A stretch of DNA of 64,000 nucleotides from Rhizomicrobium sp. (GCA_037200045.1 JBBCHM010000001.1:1116001-1180000); one strand, 5' to 3'; shown: positions 28,965 to 38,212, counted from the stretch's first letter. The notes: a model not told the origin generated them from the sequence alone. A program made the numbers and translations.

Positions 28965-30677
28965 GTGGATTCCGCAGCGGATTTCAAGCCTCCCCACAGT
29001 GTGGAAACACCCGCCCCGGCGCAAGCGGGCGGTTGGCATCTTTTCGTGCCCAAGCTTTACACCGCCCTGCACGAGGGCTACCGGCTCGCCGATCTGCGCG
29101 CCGATGTCTTCGCCGGGCTGACGGTCGCCATCGTCGCCCTGCCGCTGTCGCTGGCGCTCGCCATCGCGAGCGGCGTGTCGCCGGAGCGGGGCCTGTTCAC
29201 CGCCATCGTCGCCGGCTTCTTGATTTCCGCGCTCGGCGGCAGCCGCTACCAGATCGGCGGACCGACCGGCGCCTTCGTGGTCGTGGTGTTCAACGTCGTC
29301 GCCAAATACGGCTATGACGGCCTTGCCGTCGCCACCCTGATGGCGGGCGTTCTGCTGGTGATCGCCGGCCTGGCGCGGCTCGGCAGCTTCATCAAATACA
29401 TTCCCTATCCGGTGGTGACCGGCTTCACCTCCGGCATCGCGATCATCATCTTCTCCAGCCAGGTCGGCGACATCCTCGGGCTGACGCTGCACGGCGTTCC
29501 GGGCGACGTCTGGGGCAAATGGCAAGCCTATGCCGGCGCGATCGGCACGCTCAATCCGGCGGCGCTGGCCGTGGCGGCCGTCGCGCTCGCCCTCATCGTG
29601 CTGATGCGGCGCTATACGCCCAAGGCGCCGGCCTTCCTTATCGTGCTGATCGCCGCCGCCGTCGCCGTCTGGCTGCTCGGCCTGCACGTCGCGACCATCG
29701 GCACGCGCTTCGGCACGCTGCCGAACCTGCTGCCGGCGCCGCACCTGCCGCGCACCAGCTTTCAGCAGACGCGCGAGCTTCTGCCCTCGGCCTTCACGAT
29801 CTTCATCCTCGGCGGCATCGAATCGCTGCTGTCGGCGGTGGTCGCCGACGGCATGACGGGACGGCGCCACCGTTCCAATTGCGAGCTCGTGGCGCAGGGC
29901 ATCGCCAATGTCGCGAGCGCCTGCATGGGCGGCATTCCCGCCACCGGCGCCATCGCGCGCACCGCGACCAATATCCGCTCCGGCGCCCGGACGCCGGTCG
30001 CCGGCATCGTGCACGCGCTCGCGATCCTCGCCACGCTCGCCGCGCTGGCGCCGCTCGCCTCCTATGTGCCGCTGGGCGCGCTCGGCGCGGTGCTGGCCAT
30101 CGTGTGCTGGAACATGGCGGAGTTCGAATCCTTCCGCCGCATCCTGTCGGGTCCGACCGGCGATAGGGTGATCCTCGTCCTCACCTTCGCGCTGACCGTG
30201 TTCGTCGATCTTTCCGTCGCCATCGGCGTCGGGCTGGTGATGGCCTCCTTCCTCTTCATGCACCGCATGGCCGGCGTGGTGGAGACGCGGATGAACATGT
30301 CGCTGATGGAGGACGACGTCGACGACCTCCTCTTGCCCGACGGCACGGCGATCAACCGCCGTTCGCTGCCGCCGGGCGTCGAGGTGTTCCGCCTCAGCGG
30401 GCCGTTCTTCTTCGGCGCGGCGGCGACCTTCGAGGAGGTGCTGGCACGCGCCGGCGGCCGGCCCAAGACGCTGATATTGACGATGGACGCGGTGCCGCTG
30501 ATCGACGCGACCGGCGCGGCGACGCTGGCGAAGTTCGTCGCCACCGCGGCGGCCCGCGGCACGCGCATCATCCTGTCCGGCCTGCAGGCCGATCCCGCCA
30601 AGGTGCTCGACCAGATGCAGGTCGCGGTGCCGCGCGCCGCCGACCTGGCGCAGGCGCTGGCCGCCGCGCGCGCCTAG
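28965..30677 (+). CDS. SulP family anion transporter with STAS domain
   Basis: A 570-residue membrane transporter. About 12-14 hydrophobic segments span residues 50-430. SulP signatures include VAIVALPLSLALAIASG, YQIGGPTGAFVVV and the GGIPATGAIARTATNIRSG stretch. The C-terminal STAS domain (about 455-560) has TMDAVPLIDATGAATL. Family members move sulfate, bicarbonate or dicarboxylates; the substrate is not determined. Start GTG 28965. Its TAG overlaps the stop of the convergent GNAT gene in a shared CTAG. Confidence 0.92.
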   Translation: MDSAADFKPPHSVETPAPAQAGGWHLFVPKLYTALHEGYRLADLRADVFAGLTVAIVALPLSLALAIASGVSPERGLFTAIVAGFLISALGGSRYQIGGPTGAFVVVVFNVVAKYGYDGLAVATLMAGVLLVIAGLARLGSFIKYIPYPVVTGFTSGIAIIIFSSQVGDILGLTLHGVPGDVWGKWQAYAGAIGTLNPAALAVAAVALALIVLMRRYTPKAPAFLIVLIAAAVAVWLLGLHVATIGTRFGTLPNLLPAPHLPRTSFQQTRELLPSAFTIFILGGIESLLSAVVADGMTGRRHRSNCELVAQGIANVASACMGGIPATGAIARTATNIRSGARTPVAGIVHALAILATLAALAPLASYVPLGALGAVLAIVCWNMAEFESFRRILSGPTGDRVILVLTFALTVFVDLSVAIGVGLVMASFLFMHRMAGVVETRMNMSLMEDDVDDLLLPDGTAINRRSLPPGVEVFRLSGPFFFGAAATFEEVLARAGGRPKTLILTMDAVPLIDATGAATLAKFVATAAARGTRIILSGLQADPAKVLDQMQVAVPRAADLAQALAAARA

Positions 30678-31255
30678 CAGGCCTTGTTGCCGGCTTCGCG
30701 CGGATTGACCGCCGCCATCGTCATCATGTCGTGCCAGGCGCCGCCGAGATAGACCGCGTTGGCATGGCGGCCCTCGGCCGCGAAGCCGGCCCGGCGATAG
30801 GCGGCGATCGCCCGTTCATTGTCGGCCAGCACGCGAAGCTGCACGCGCATCAGGTTGAGATGGTCCCAGGCATAGTCGAGGCCGAGCGACACTGCCGCAG
30901 CCCCGATGCCCTTGCCGCGATCCTGCTCGACGCCGATGCGGATGCCGAGGTCGGCGCAGCGATTGACGGGATGGATGCCGCTCAGCATCAGCGTGCCGAC
31001 CGCCTGCGCCCGCCCCGCCGCGCGGATCGCGAACACCACGCGGCTCTGGTCGGACGCCGCGGTGGCGAGCCAATTGGCGAACGCGACGCCGTCGATCGGC
31101 CGGTAGGGCAGGTCCAGGCCCGCGGTCTCGATGTCGTTGGTCCACAGGAAGAGATTGCCGGTGTCCTCCGGCATGAGCGGTCCCAGCGCGACGCCGCCGC
31201 GCATCATCAGCGTGCGGACGATGGAATCGGGGAATGGCTGACGGGCAACGCTCAT
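30674..31255 (-). CDS. GNAT family N-acetyltransferase (RimJ/RimL type)
   Basis: A 193-residue acetyltransferase. The acetyl-CoA motif A is IGVEQDRGKGIGAAAVSLGL; motif B is MRVQLRVLADNERAIAAYRRA followed by GF. This layout matches RimJ/RimL-like and spermidine/ribosomal-protein acetyltransferases; the acceptor is unknown. ATG 31255 has AGGAG seven bases upstream and is preferred over 31285. It converges with SulP with overlapping stop codons. Confidence 0.85.
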   Translation of the reverse strand: MSVARQPFPDSIVRTLMMRGGVALGPLMPEDTGNLFLWTNDIETAGLDLPYRPIDGVAFANWLATAASDQSRVVFAIRAAGRAQAVGTLMLSGIHPVNRCADLGIRIGVEQDRGKGIGAAAVSLGLDYAWDHLNLMRVQLRVLADNERAIAAYRRAGFAAEGRHANAVYLGGAWHDMMTMAAVNPREAGNKAC

Positions 31256-31423
31256 GCGCAGACTCCTGCTCAGGCGTGAACCCATCGTTCCCCAAAACGA
31301 CGACGTTCCGTTTCATATGCCGCGCCGATACGGCGCGACGCCGCGCAATCTGCGCGCCGCCGCCTAAGGCGAAGTAAAAACCGGCGGCCTGTAAGGTTAA
31401 TTCGGCGTCATTTGCCGGAGAGA

Positions 31424-32293
31424 CTATCGCTGACACTTCGGACAATAGAACGTCGACCGCCCTGCCTGCACGATGCGCTTGATCGTTCCCTTGCCGCCGG
31501 AGCAGGGCTCGCCCTCGCGGCCATAGACCGCGAAATTGTGCTGGAACATGCCAAGTTCGCCGTCGGTGCGCTTGTGGTCGCGCAGGGACGAGCCGCCGGC
31601 CTTGATCGCCTCGCGCAGCACCGCCTTGATCGCCGGCACCAGCAGCGCGACCTGGTCGGGGCGCACCTTCGCCGCCAGCCGCGTGGGCGAGATGCCCGCC
31701 CGGAACAGCGCCTCGCACACATATATATTGCCGAGCCCCGCGATCACCCGCTGGTCGAGCAGCGCCGACTTGATCGGCGTCTTCTTGCCCTTGAGCGCCG
31801 CGGCCAGATACGCCGCGTCGAATTCGCCCGACAGGGGTTCGATGCCGAGGCCCTGGAACAGCTTGTGCTCGCCCAGCTGATCGGTCTGGACCAGCAGCAT
31901 CAGGCCGAAGCGGCGAGGGTCGTTGAACACGATCCGCGCCGGCGCATCGGTGTCCATCACGACGTGATCATGCTTGTCGGTGCCGACCGTCGCGTCGCCG
32001 AGATCGTGGACGTAAGTGCCGAGCTTCCTGGCGGCGCCCGCGACATGCACGCTCATCCGCCCGCTCATGCCCAGATGGATGACCAGCGTCTCGCCGTCGT
32101 CGAGATCGCCCAGGATGTATTTCGCCCGCCGCCACAGCCGCGTCACGCGCCGCCCCGTCAGCCGCCCGGCGAAGTCGTTCGGGAACGGCACGCGCAGACC
32201 GCCGCGCCGCGTCTCGACATGGGTGAAGCGGTGGCCCTCCATCACGGGCAAAAGCCCCATCCGGACGGTTTCGACTTCGGGCAGTTCGGGCAT
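31424..32293 (-). CDS. mutM: Formamidopyrimidine-DNA glycosylase (one Zn-ligand Cys missing)
   Basis: A 289-residue bifunctional glycosylase/AP lyase that removes 8-oxoguanine and FaPy. N-terminal Pro2-Glu3 (MPELPEVE) gives the catalytic nucleophile; Lys58 (RRAKYIL) and the H2TH region [20 protein letters not shown] are intact. The C-terminal zinc finger reads [13 protein letters not shown] followed by [13 protein letters not shown], so only three of the usual four cysteines are present (264, 284, 287). The second ligand is replaced by the SGGK stretch. The base sequence was checked on the minus strand. Located upstream of ubiE in divergent orientation, a conserved alphaproteobacterial arrangement. 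Confidence 0.95.
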   Translation of the reverse strand: MPELPEVETVRMGLLPVMEGHRFTHVETRRGGLRVPFPNDFAGRLTGRRVTRLWRRAKYILGDLDDGETLVIHLGMSGRMSVHVAGAARKLGTYVHDLGDATVGTDKHDHVVMDTDAPARIVFNDPRRFGLMLLVQTDQLGEHKLFQGLGIEPLSGEFDAAYLAAALKGKKTPIKSALLDQRVIAGLGNIYVCEALFRAGISPTRLAAKVRPDQVALLVPAIKAVLREAIKAGGSSLRDHKRTDGELGMFQHNFAVYGREGEPCSGGKGTIKRIVQAGRSTFYCPKCQR

Positions 32294-32303
32294 GCCTTAA
32301 TCC

Positions 32304-32399
32304 TGTCATCCCGGCCGAGCGAAGCGAGAGCCGGGACCCATGGCGAAACGTCACAATAGGTCCCGGATCGCTTCGCTGCGCTACGCGTCCGGGATGACA
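32304..32399. repeat. Palindromic intergenic repeat, TGTCATCCCGG type
   Basis: A 96-base element filling the mutM/ubiE divergent gap. Termini TGTCATCCCGG and CCGGGATGACA are inverted. Internal arms (GAGCGAAGCGAGAGCCGGGA and TCCCGGATCGCTTCGCTGCG) form two hairpins. Elements with TGTCAT/ATGACA ends recur at 55226 and 62577. Confidence 0.75.
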
Positions 32400-32406
32400 A
32401 TATTGT

Positions 32407-33177
32407 ATGGTTCGGTCAATGAGTGACAGCAACACCACCGCCAGCTTCGGATTTCGCGACGTCCCGGAGGCCGAGAAGGAAGCCCTCGTGCGCGAGGTGT
32501 TTTCCTCCGTCGCCTCGAAATACGACCTGATGAACGATCTGATGTCGGCTGGCGTCCACAGGCTGTGGAAGGACGCCTTCGTCGAATGGCTGAACCCGCG
32601 CCCCGGCTGGCGCGTGCTCGATGTCGCCGGCGGCACCGGCGACATCGCCTTCCGCATCGCCGATGCCGTGCGCGCCAAAGGCGGCGCGGCCGAGATCGTG
32701 GTCTGCGATATCAATGCCGACATGGTGGGCGAGGGCGTGCGCCGCGCCGAGGCCAAGGGCGAACGCGCCATCGAATGGGTCACCGGCGACGCCGAGGCGC
32801 TGCCGATCCCGAGCGCCAGCATGGACGCCTATACGATCGCCTTCGGCATCCGCAATGTGACGCATATCGACAAGGCGCTGGCCGAGGCACGGCGCGTGCT
32901 GAAGCCGGGCGGGCGCTTCCTCTGCCTCGAATTCTCGCGCGTCGACGCGCCGGGGCTCGATGCGCTCTACGACGCCTATTCGCTGAACGTGCTGCCGAGG
33001 CTTGGCGCGATGGTGGCCGGCGACGCCGAGGCCTATCGCTATCTCGCCGAAAGCATCCGCCGCTTCCCGCCGCAACGCGCTTTCGCCAAGATGATCGAGA
33101 CGGCGGGCCTTTCGCAGGTGAAGGTCCGCAACCTCACCGGCGGCATCGCGGCGATGCATTCGGCCTGGAAGATATGA
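32407..33177 (+). CDS. ubiE: Demethylmenaquinone/2-methoxy-polyprenyl-benzoquinol methyltransferase
   Basis: A 256-residue SAM-dependent C-methyltransferase of ubiquinone (and menaquinone) biosynthesis. [19 protein letters not shown] and HRLWKDAFV are UbiE signatures; SAM motif I is [26 protein letters not shown] and [13 protein letters not shown] follow. ATG 32419 (MSDSN) is an equally possible start. Its stop overlaps the ubiB start (ATGA), so the two are translationally coupled. Confidence 0.95.
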   Translation: MVRSMSDSNTTASFGFRDVPEAEKEALVREVFSSVASKYDLMNDLMSAGVHRLWKDAFVEWLNPRPGWRVLDVAGGTGDIAFRIADAVRAKGGAAEIVVCDINADMVGEGVRRAEAKGERAIEWVTGDAEALPIPSASMDAYTIAFGIRNVTHIDKALAEARRVLKPGGRFLCLEFSRVDAPGLDALYDAYSLNVLPRLGAMVAGDAEAYRYLAESIRRFPPQRAFAKMIETAGLSQVKVRNLTGGIAAMHSAWKI

Positions 33178-34739
33178 GCGCCCTCGCCGACTACCGGCGC
33201 CTGTGGCACGCCGCGCGCGTGCTGGCGCGCAACGACGCACTGTTCCCCAAGGAATACGAAGCCCTGCTGCCGCCATCGGCGCGGCTGGCGCGGCGGTTGC
33301 TCGGCAGCGGACGCGCCAAGAACGACACGGCGCCGCCCGGCGTGCGGCTGGCGCGCGCGTTGGAGAGCCTCGGCCCCGCTTACATCAAGCTCGGCCAGGT
33401 GCTGGCGACGCGGCCCGACATCGTCGGCGACGAGGTCGCGACCGCGCTCGAACAACTCCAGGATCGCCTGCCGCCTTTCCCCACCGCACAGGCGCGGGCG
33501 GTCATCGCCGATGCGCTCGATCGCCCCGTCGACAGCCTGTTCGCCGCGCTGTCCGAGCCGGTGGCCGCCGCCTCCATCGCCCAGGTGCATGACGGGCTGA
33601 CCGCGACCGATCCGCCGGTGCGCGTCGCGGTGAAGGTGCTGCGCCCCAACATCGTCGCCGATTTCGGCCGCGACCTGTCCGCTTTCGCACTCGCCGCGCG
33701 CCTCGCCGAGCGCTGGATCCCGGCGTCGCGCCGCCTGCGCCCCCGCGCGGTGGTGGACATGCTGGCCGCGTCCGTCGCGCTCGAACTCGATCTGCGGATG
33801 GAAGCCGCCGGCGCCTCGGAGCTGGAGGAGCGCACGCGGTCCGATCCCGATTTCCGCGTGCCGCATATCGACTGGAACCGCACCTCCGACAAGGTGATGA
33901 CCAGCGAATGGATCGACGGCATCGGGATCCGCGACCGCGACGCGCTGATCGCCGCCGGCCACGATCCCAGGCGCATCGCCATGCTCGTGATCCGCAGCTT
34001 CCTCAACCAGGCGCTGCGCGACGGTTTCTTCCATGCCGACATGCATCCGGGAAACCTGTTCGTCGACGCCGAGGGCCGGCTCGTGGCGGTCGATTTCGGC
34101 ATCATGGGCCGGCTCGACGAGACCATGCGCCGCTTCATGGCGGAGACGCTGGCCGGCTTCCTCGCGCGCGACTACCGCCGCGTGGCGCAGGTGCATTACG
34201 ATGTCGCCTTCGTGCCGGCGCATCATCCGGTGGAGACCTTCGCGCAGGCGTTGCGCGCCATCGGCGAGCCGATCTTCGGCCGCCCGGTGAAGGACGTTTC
34301 GATGGCGCGGCTGCTGCAGCAGCTCTTCGACACCACGCGCCGCTTCGAGATGGAAGCGCAGCCGCAGCTTCTCCTGCTTCAGAAGACCATGGTGGTGGTC
34401 GAGGGCGTGGCGCGTTCGCTCGATCCGGATTTCGACATCTGGGAAGCGAGCCGTCCCGTGGTCGAGAAATGGATGATTGAGCGCATGGGTCCCGAGGCGC
34501 GGCTGCGCGACGCCGCCGACGGGCTGACGGCGATGGGCAGGGTGGCACAGAACCTGCCGCAGCTCCTGCGCAATGCCGAGATCGTCTCCGCGATGCTGGC
34601 CGACGGGGGCGTCAGGCTGCATCCGGATTCGGTGAGGCTGATCGCCACCGCCCAGGTGTCACAGACACGGCACGTCCGCATCGCGATCTGGATCGCCGCC
34701 GGCGCCCTCGGCGTGCTGGCGGTTCTGCCGTTCCTCTAG
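33174..34739 (+). CDS. ubiB: Ubiquinone biosynthesis protein UbiB (atypical kinase)
   Basis: A 521-residue UbiB/ADCK-family protein needed for ubiquinone synthesis, probably as an ATPase organising lipid precursors. The KxGQ motif ([13 protein letters not shown]), A-rich loop ([11 protein letters not shown]), VKVLRPN lysine, catalytic loop [11 protein letters not shown] and metal motif VDFGIMG are intact. The C-terminus has a hydrophobic helix (about 500-519) for membrane attachment. ATG 33174 overlaps the ubiE stop. Confidence 0.95.
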   Translation: MSALADYRRLWHAARVLARNDALFPKEYEALLPPSARLARRLLGSGRAKNDTAPPGVRLARALESLGPAYIKLGQVLATRPDIVGDEVATALEQLQDRLPPFPTAQARAVIADALDRPVDSLFAALSEPVAAASIAQVHDGLTATDPPVRVAVKVLRPNIVADFGRDLSAFALAARLAERWIPASRRLRPRAVVDMLAASVALELDLRMEAAGASELEERTRSDPDFRVPHIDWNRTSDKVMTSEWIDGIGIRDRDALIAAGHDPRRIAMLVIRSFLNQALRDGFFHADMHPGNLFVDAEGRLVAVDFGIMGRLDETMRRFMAETLAGFLARDYRRVAQVHYDVAFVPAHHPVETFAQALRAIGEPIFGRPVKDVSMARLLQQLFDTTRRFEMEAQPQLLLLQKTMVVVEGVARSLDPDFDIWEASRPVVEKWMIERMGPEARLRDAADGLTAMGRVAQNLPQLLRNAEIVSAMLADGGVRLHPDSVRLIATAQVSQTRHVRIAIWIAAGALGVLAVLPFL

Positions 34740-34755
34740 GATTGATATACAGGGG

Positions 34756-34774
34756 CGATATCACTATGATATCG
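34756..34774. promoter_or_regulatory. Palindromic vapBC operator
   Basis: Perfect 8-bp inverted repeat CGATATCA-CTA-TGATATCG, ending two bases before the vapB ATG. It likely binds the RHH antitoxin and covers the ribosome binding region. Confidence 0.7.
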
Positions 34775-34776
34775 TC

Positions 34777-34995
34777 ATGCGAACGCTGGTCGACATCCCG
34801 GACAAGCAGCTCAAGGAGCTGACACGCCTATCGAAGGCGCGCAAAACCTCGCGCGCCGCGATCATCCGCGAGGCGGTGACCGACTATCTCGGCCGCAAGC
34901 GGTCCTTTGGCGCGGACGATCCCGCGTTCGGGCTGTGGGGCGACCGCAAGATCGACGGGCTGGAATACCAGCGCAAGATCCGTTCCGAATGGTAG
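34777..34995 (+). CDS. vapB: VapB-type ribbon-helix-helix antitoxin
   Basis: A 72-residue protein. MRTLVDIPDKQLKELTRLSK and SRAAIIREAVTDYLGRK form an RHH domain; the C-terminal DPAFGLWGDRKIDGLEYQRK is the toxin-binding segment of this VapB subgroup. It overlaps vapC by seven bases. A palindromic operator lies directly upstream. Confidence 0.85.
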   Translation: MRTLVDIPDKQLKELTRLSKARKTSRAAIIREAVTDYLGRKRSFGADDPAFGLWGDRKIDGLEYQRKIRSEW

Positions 34996-35354
34996 GCGTG
35001 CTGGTCGATACGAGCATCCTGATCGACTATCTCAATCGCGTTCCGCCGGCCATCGCGGAGCTTTCGCGCCATCCCACGGCGGCGATAAGCACGATCGGAT
35101 GGATCGAAGTCATGGTCGGTGCCACGCCCGCCTCGGAAGTCGGCACGCGGGCTTTTCTCGATCGCTTCGAACGCATCCCGTTGGACGATGCCGTGTGCGA
35201 GCGCGCCGTTCGTCTGCGCCGGGTGTATCGGTTGAAGCTCCCCGACGCCATCTCGTTGGCGTCGGCGCAAGTCACGGGCCGTCTCTTCGTCACGCGCGAT
35301 GCAAAGGACTTCGCAAAGATCGATCCGACGATCCGTATTCCCTACAAGCTCTGA
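34989..35354 (+). CDS. vapC: VapC-type PIN-domain ribonuclease toxin
   Basis: A 121-residue PIN toxin. Acidic catalytic residues appear as VLVDTSILIDYL (Asp7), IGWIEVMVG (Glu), KLPDAISLASA (Asp) and FVTRDAKDF (Asp). Expected to cleave tRNA or rRNA when free of VapB. ATG 34989 overlaps the vapB stop. It abuts the convergent secreted-protein gene with no gap. Confidence 0.87.
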   Translation: MVGVLVDTSILIDYLNRVPPAIAELSRHPTAAISTIGWIEVMVGATPASEVGTRAFLDRFERIPLDDAVCERAVRLRRVYRLKLPDAISLASAQVTGRLFVTRDAKDFAKIDPTIRIPYKL

Positions 35355-35765
35355 TCAGACGATCCGCACCCGGCCCGCGTCGCAGGCCTTGGTGCCCTTC
35401 GCGTCGGTGACATAGACCCGCACATTCACCGTGTGGTTCGCCAGATCGGGAACGTCCGGCACCTGCACCTGTACCGTATGGCGCGCCACGGTCTGCCGTG
35501 TCGCCAGCACCGCCGAATAGCCGGTCGGCGCGTCGCCCGCCTTGGCGTCCAGCGACATCACCACGCGCACATCGGCGCCGCTCGACCGGATGCCGTCGCA
35601 GGCGATCGCGAATTGCGTGCCGCGCGTCACGGTCGGGATGCCGTCGCCGCCCGGATCGGCCGGGGCATAGCTCGTGATCCGCGCCGTGATGGTCGTGATG
35701 CCGTTGGCGAAGGCCGGCGCGGCCGTGGCCAGCAGGACTGCGAAACCGATCCCCAAGGCGCGCAT
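35355..35765 (-). CDS. Small secreted hypothetical protein
   Basis: A 136-residue protein with a Sec signal peptide (MRALGIGFAVLLATAAPAFA, cleavage after AFA), then a beta-rich region with two cysteines (in IACDGIR and KACDAGR) that may form a disulfide. No family is recognised. ATG 35765 was chosen because GAGGA lies seven bases upstream and it gives a clean signal peptide; ATG 35786 is an alternative. Confidence 0.65.
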   Translation of the reverse strand: MRALGIGFAVLLATAAPAFANGITTITARITSYAPADPGGDGIPTVTRGTQFAIACDGIRSSGADVRVVMSLDAKAGDAPTGYSAVLATRQTVARHTVQVQVPDVPDLANHTVNVRVYVTDAKGTKACDAGRVRIV

Positions 35766-35861
35766 GGCGTAGTCCTCGAACCTCATCGAATCCAATCCTA
35801 CTCCGGTCTTATGAACTTACCAATAGTGGTTGGCGGCGCCGGCCCGCTCAAACCGGCAACC

Positions 35862-35899
35862 GGCGGCATTTCCGCGTGAAACTTCCGACAGAAATGCCG
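35862..35899. terminator. Hairpin downstream of the MATE gene
   Basis: Perfect 12-bp inverted repeat CGGCGGCATTTC / GAAATGCCGCCG with a 14-base loop, starting eight bases past the MATE stop. There is no U-tract, so it may be a 3' stabilising or Rho-related structure rather than an intrinsic terminator. Confidence 0.45.
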
Positions 35900-35906
35900 C
35901 CGCGCC

Positions 35907-37313
35907 TTACCGATCCCGCGACATGTACCAGAACCGCCAGCACAGCAAGACGGCGGCGACCAGGAGCCCGAAGGCGAGCCCGATCCAGATCCCGAACCCC
36001 TGCATCCCAAGGCCGAAGCCCAGGAAAATGCAGGTCGGGAAGCCGGCCAGCCAATAGCTCGCGCCCGCGATCCACATCGGCGCGCGGGCGTCCTTCAACC
36101 CGCGCAGGCTGAGCGCCGCCGCGACCTGCACGCCGTCGAACAGCTGGAACGCCGCCGCCACGTGCAGGAACGTCACCGCCAGCGCCAGCGCCGGCAGGTT
36201 CGCCTGCGTCGCCGGCAGGATCAGCGAGGCGATCTCGAACGGCCAGAGCGCCAGCACCACCGCGCAGAGCGACATGAACAGCGCCGCGACCAGGATCGCC
36301 GTCCAGCCGGCGCGCCGGATCGCCTCGCGGTCGGCCGCGCCCGCCGCCAGGCCGACGCGCACCGTCGCCGCCATCGCCACGCCCAAGGGCACCATGAAGG
36401 TCACCGACGGGATGTTGAGCGAGACGATATGCGCCGCCAGCACGTCCTTGCCGAGATGGCCCATGATGAAGTTGGAGGAGAAGAACAGCAGCGCCTCGAA
36501 CAGCATGGTGAAGCCGATCGGCAGGCCGAGCACGTAGATCTCCTTCAGCTTCGACCAGTTCGGCGTCAGCGCGTCGATGAAGATGCGGTATCGGTGCAGC
36601 TTCGGCGTCAGGCGGACGACCGTCAGCATGGCGAGGAAGGTGAAGGCGAACGAGGTCGCGCTCGCGATACCGGATCCCATGAGCCCGAGGCGCGGCGCCC
36701 CGAAATGGCCGAAGATCAGCGCATAGTCGAACAGCCCGTTGAACAGCACGGCCAGCGACACCACGATCAGCGAGGCGCGCGGCTTGGACAGCGCCGTCGA
36801 ATAGTTGCGCAGCACCTGGAAGCCCAGGCTGAAGGGCAGGCCGAAGGACAGCGGCACGACGAATTTGCTCGCCGCCTCCGCCAGCTCCGGCGTCTGGCCG
36901 AGCAGGATGAGGATCGGCCGGGCGCACCACAGGAACACCATCAGCGGCGTCGCCACCATCACCACCGACCAGAACCCCATGCGGGCGACCACGCGCACGT
37001 CGCGCGTGTTGCCCGGGTCGGCGCCCAGGATGTGCGCGATCATCGGCGATACCGCCGCGGTGGGCCCGCTTCCCAGGATCCAGCAGAAATAGAACAGCGT
37101 GTTGCCCAGGACGGCGCCGGCGAGCGCGGTGGTCGAGAACCGCGCCAGCATGGTGGTGTCGGTCACGCCGATCGCCATCTGCGCGAGCTGGGTGAGGATG
37201 AGCGGGCCGGCGAGCTTGAGCAGCTCGCGGCCTTCGGCGATCCAGGCGTCGAGACCGTGCCCCGTTACCGGAAGGCCGGCATGTTCGAGATCGAGTTCGG
37301 CAATATCGGTCAT
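35907..37313 (-). CDS. MATE family multidrug efflux transporter
   Basis: A 468-residue, 12-TM transporter of the MATE/NorM family that exports drugs or metabolites by Na+ or H+ antiport. LILTQLAQMAIGVTDTTMLA in TM1, PMIAHILGAD and the second-half repeat GLPIGFTMLFEALLFFSSNF fit the family's pseudo-twofold repeat. The gene lies 57 bases downstream of an intrinsic terminator that ends a short leader ORF, suggesting transcription attenuation (see findings). The possible own -10 TAATAA at about 37334 has no good -35. Confidence 0.92.
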   Translation of the reverse strand: MTDIAELDLEHAGLPVTGHGLDAWIAEGRELLKLAGPLILTQLAQMAIGVTDTTMLARFSTTALAGAVLGNTLFYFCWILGSGPTAAVSPMIAHILGADPGNTRDVRVVARMGFWSVVMVATPLMVFLWCARPILILLGQTPELAEAASKFVVPLSFGLPFSLGFQVLRNYSTALSKPRASLIVVSLAVLFNGLFDYALIFGHFGAPRLGLMGSGIASATSFAFTFLAMLTVVRLTPKLHRYRIFIDALTPNWSKLKEIYVLGLPIGFTMLFEALLFFSSNFIMGHLGKDVLAAHIVSLNIPSVTFMVPLGVAMAATVRVGLAAGAADREAIRRAGWTAILVAALFMSLCAVVLALWPFEIASLILPATQANLPALALAVTFLHVAAAFQLFDGVQVAAALSLRGLKDARAPMWIAGASYWLAGFPTCIFLGFGLGMQGFGIWIGLAFGLLVAAVLLCWRFWYMSRDR

Positions 37314-37370
37314 GATACGGACTTGTCTTTATTAGACCCGAACCCGACACGAAGGTGGCAGCAAGCCAAC

Positions 37371-37402
37371 AAAAAACCCTCCGGAGCTGGGCTCGGGAGG
37401 GT
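37371..37402 (-). terminator. Intrinsic terminator / candidate attenuator before MATE gene
   Basis: On the minus strand a 12-bp stem with one mismatch (ACCCTCCCGAGC / GCTCCGGAGGGT), loop CCA, then six T. It follows a 27-codon ORF by 24 bases and precedes the MATE start by 57 bases. It is almost identical to the terminator at 40781-40812. Confidence 0.85.
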
Positions 37403-37426
37403 GGACGTCTGCGCCGGGGCGTATCC

Positions 37427-37510
37427 CTAGCGCGCGGCTGCCTCGCGAGCGACGAAAGCGGTCTTCCCGCCCTGCGGGCGGAAAGGCGCGGTCGTGATGA
37501 CCTTGGACAT
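37427..37510 (-). CDS. Putative leader peptide upstream of MATE gene
   Basis: ATG 37510 to TAG 37427 encodes 27 residues, beginning MSKVITTAPFRPQGGKTAF and ending in an Ala/Arg-rich tail. An in-frame ATG at 37522 would add four residues and overlaps the stop (TGATG) of a further 10-codon ORF starting at 37554. The unit has its own TTGACT promoter and ends at an intrinsic terminator, after which the MATE gene follows. A regulatory leader peptide is plausible; a stand-alone small protein is the alternative. Confidence 0.4.
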   Translation of the reverse strand: MSKVITTAPFRPQGGKTAFVAREAAAR

Positions 37511-37572
37511 GGAACTGTGCATCAGTCTCGCTCGGTTGCTTCCGCAGGCCCCATGCCCGCGAACACTTGTTG

Positions 37573-37601
37573 GGGTTACGCCCCGAATCTTTCGAAGTCA
37601 A
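37573..37601 (-). promoter_or_regulatory. Promoter of the leader ORF / MATE unit
   Basis: Minus strand TTGACT (37601-37596), 17-base spacer, TAACCC (37578-37573). Good -35, moderate -10. It lies just downstream of the secreted-protein gene and about 60-90 bases before the leader ATG. The small unit at 40982-41010 starts with the same TTGACT. Confidence 0.5.
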
Positions 37602-37681
37602 CACACCGAATTGTGTCGTCACGCAAAGGTTCAATGCGTGACCGCGAAGTCACGTTCGCGCGTGCACAATACCCGATACGC

Positions 37682-38134
37682 TCAATTGAATACGGCGCTC
37701 GCTTCGGCCCGGCAGCGCGACCTCCACAGGCCTATGACATCGCCGGACTTCCAGTCGCTTGGCCTCTGGCCGGGCAAAGCCAAGCCGGGCAGGTTCGCGC
37801 TGAACGAATATTCGTAGTTTCCCGGTACGCCGGATCGTGCGGCATCGAACGTGACGACGTAGCCGTCTCCCGGCCGTTCGGTGGCCCTGTACGACACAAG
37901 CGGATGAAGCCAACTCGGGCCGCCGTTGAAGACGCTCTGTGAGTCGGTCAGGGTCAGCCTGACGTGATCGACGCCCGGAAGGCGTTTCGCAGTCCGAATC
38001 ATGCAGGCGACAATGCGCTGCAATTTGGGGTCGAGATCGCGCACGTTCGACGCATGCGCACCGACGCCCAAAGCCAACAGGACGACAAGGCCTGCCCAAA
38101 GCAGACGGCAAGGGTAGGTCAGCTTGTTTGTCAT
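37682..38134 (-). CDS. Secreted hypothetical protein
   Basis: A 150-residue protein with a signal peptide (about residues 1-28: basic start, LLWAGLVVLLALGVG core, AHA-S cleavage). The mature part has Cys residues at VACMIR and SRCRAE that may pair. It resembles no family I recognise. It lies 39 bases downstream of the rsr terminator on the same strand and is likely a separate transcript. Confidence 0.65.
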   Translation of the reverse strand: MTNKLTYPCRLLWAGLVVLLALGVGAHASNVRDLDPKLQRIVACMIRTAKRLPGVDHVRLTLTDSQSVFNGGPSWLHPLVSYRATERPGDGYVVTFDAARSGVPGNYEYSFSANLPGLALPGQRPSDWKSGDVIGLWRSRCRAEASAVFN

Positions 38135-38173
38135 GCCAGCCCTTATTATCGGAAGGATATCACCGGTCGCCTC

Positions 38174-38212
38174 AAAAGAAAAAAGCGCCGGCAGCTTTCG
38201 CCGCCGGCGCCT
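38174..38212 (-). terminator. Intrinsic terminator downstream of rsr
   Basis: Perfect 8-bp stem GCGCCGGC / GCCGGCGC, 10-base loop, then TTTTTTCTTTT on the minus strand. It is the first terminator after the rsr stop (38337) and probably ends the Rsr transcript. Confidence 0.85.
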
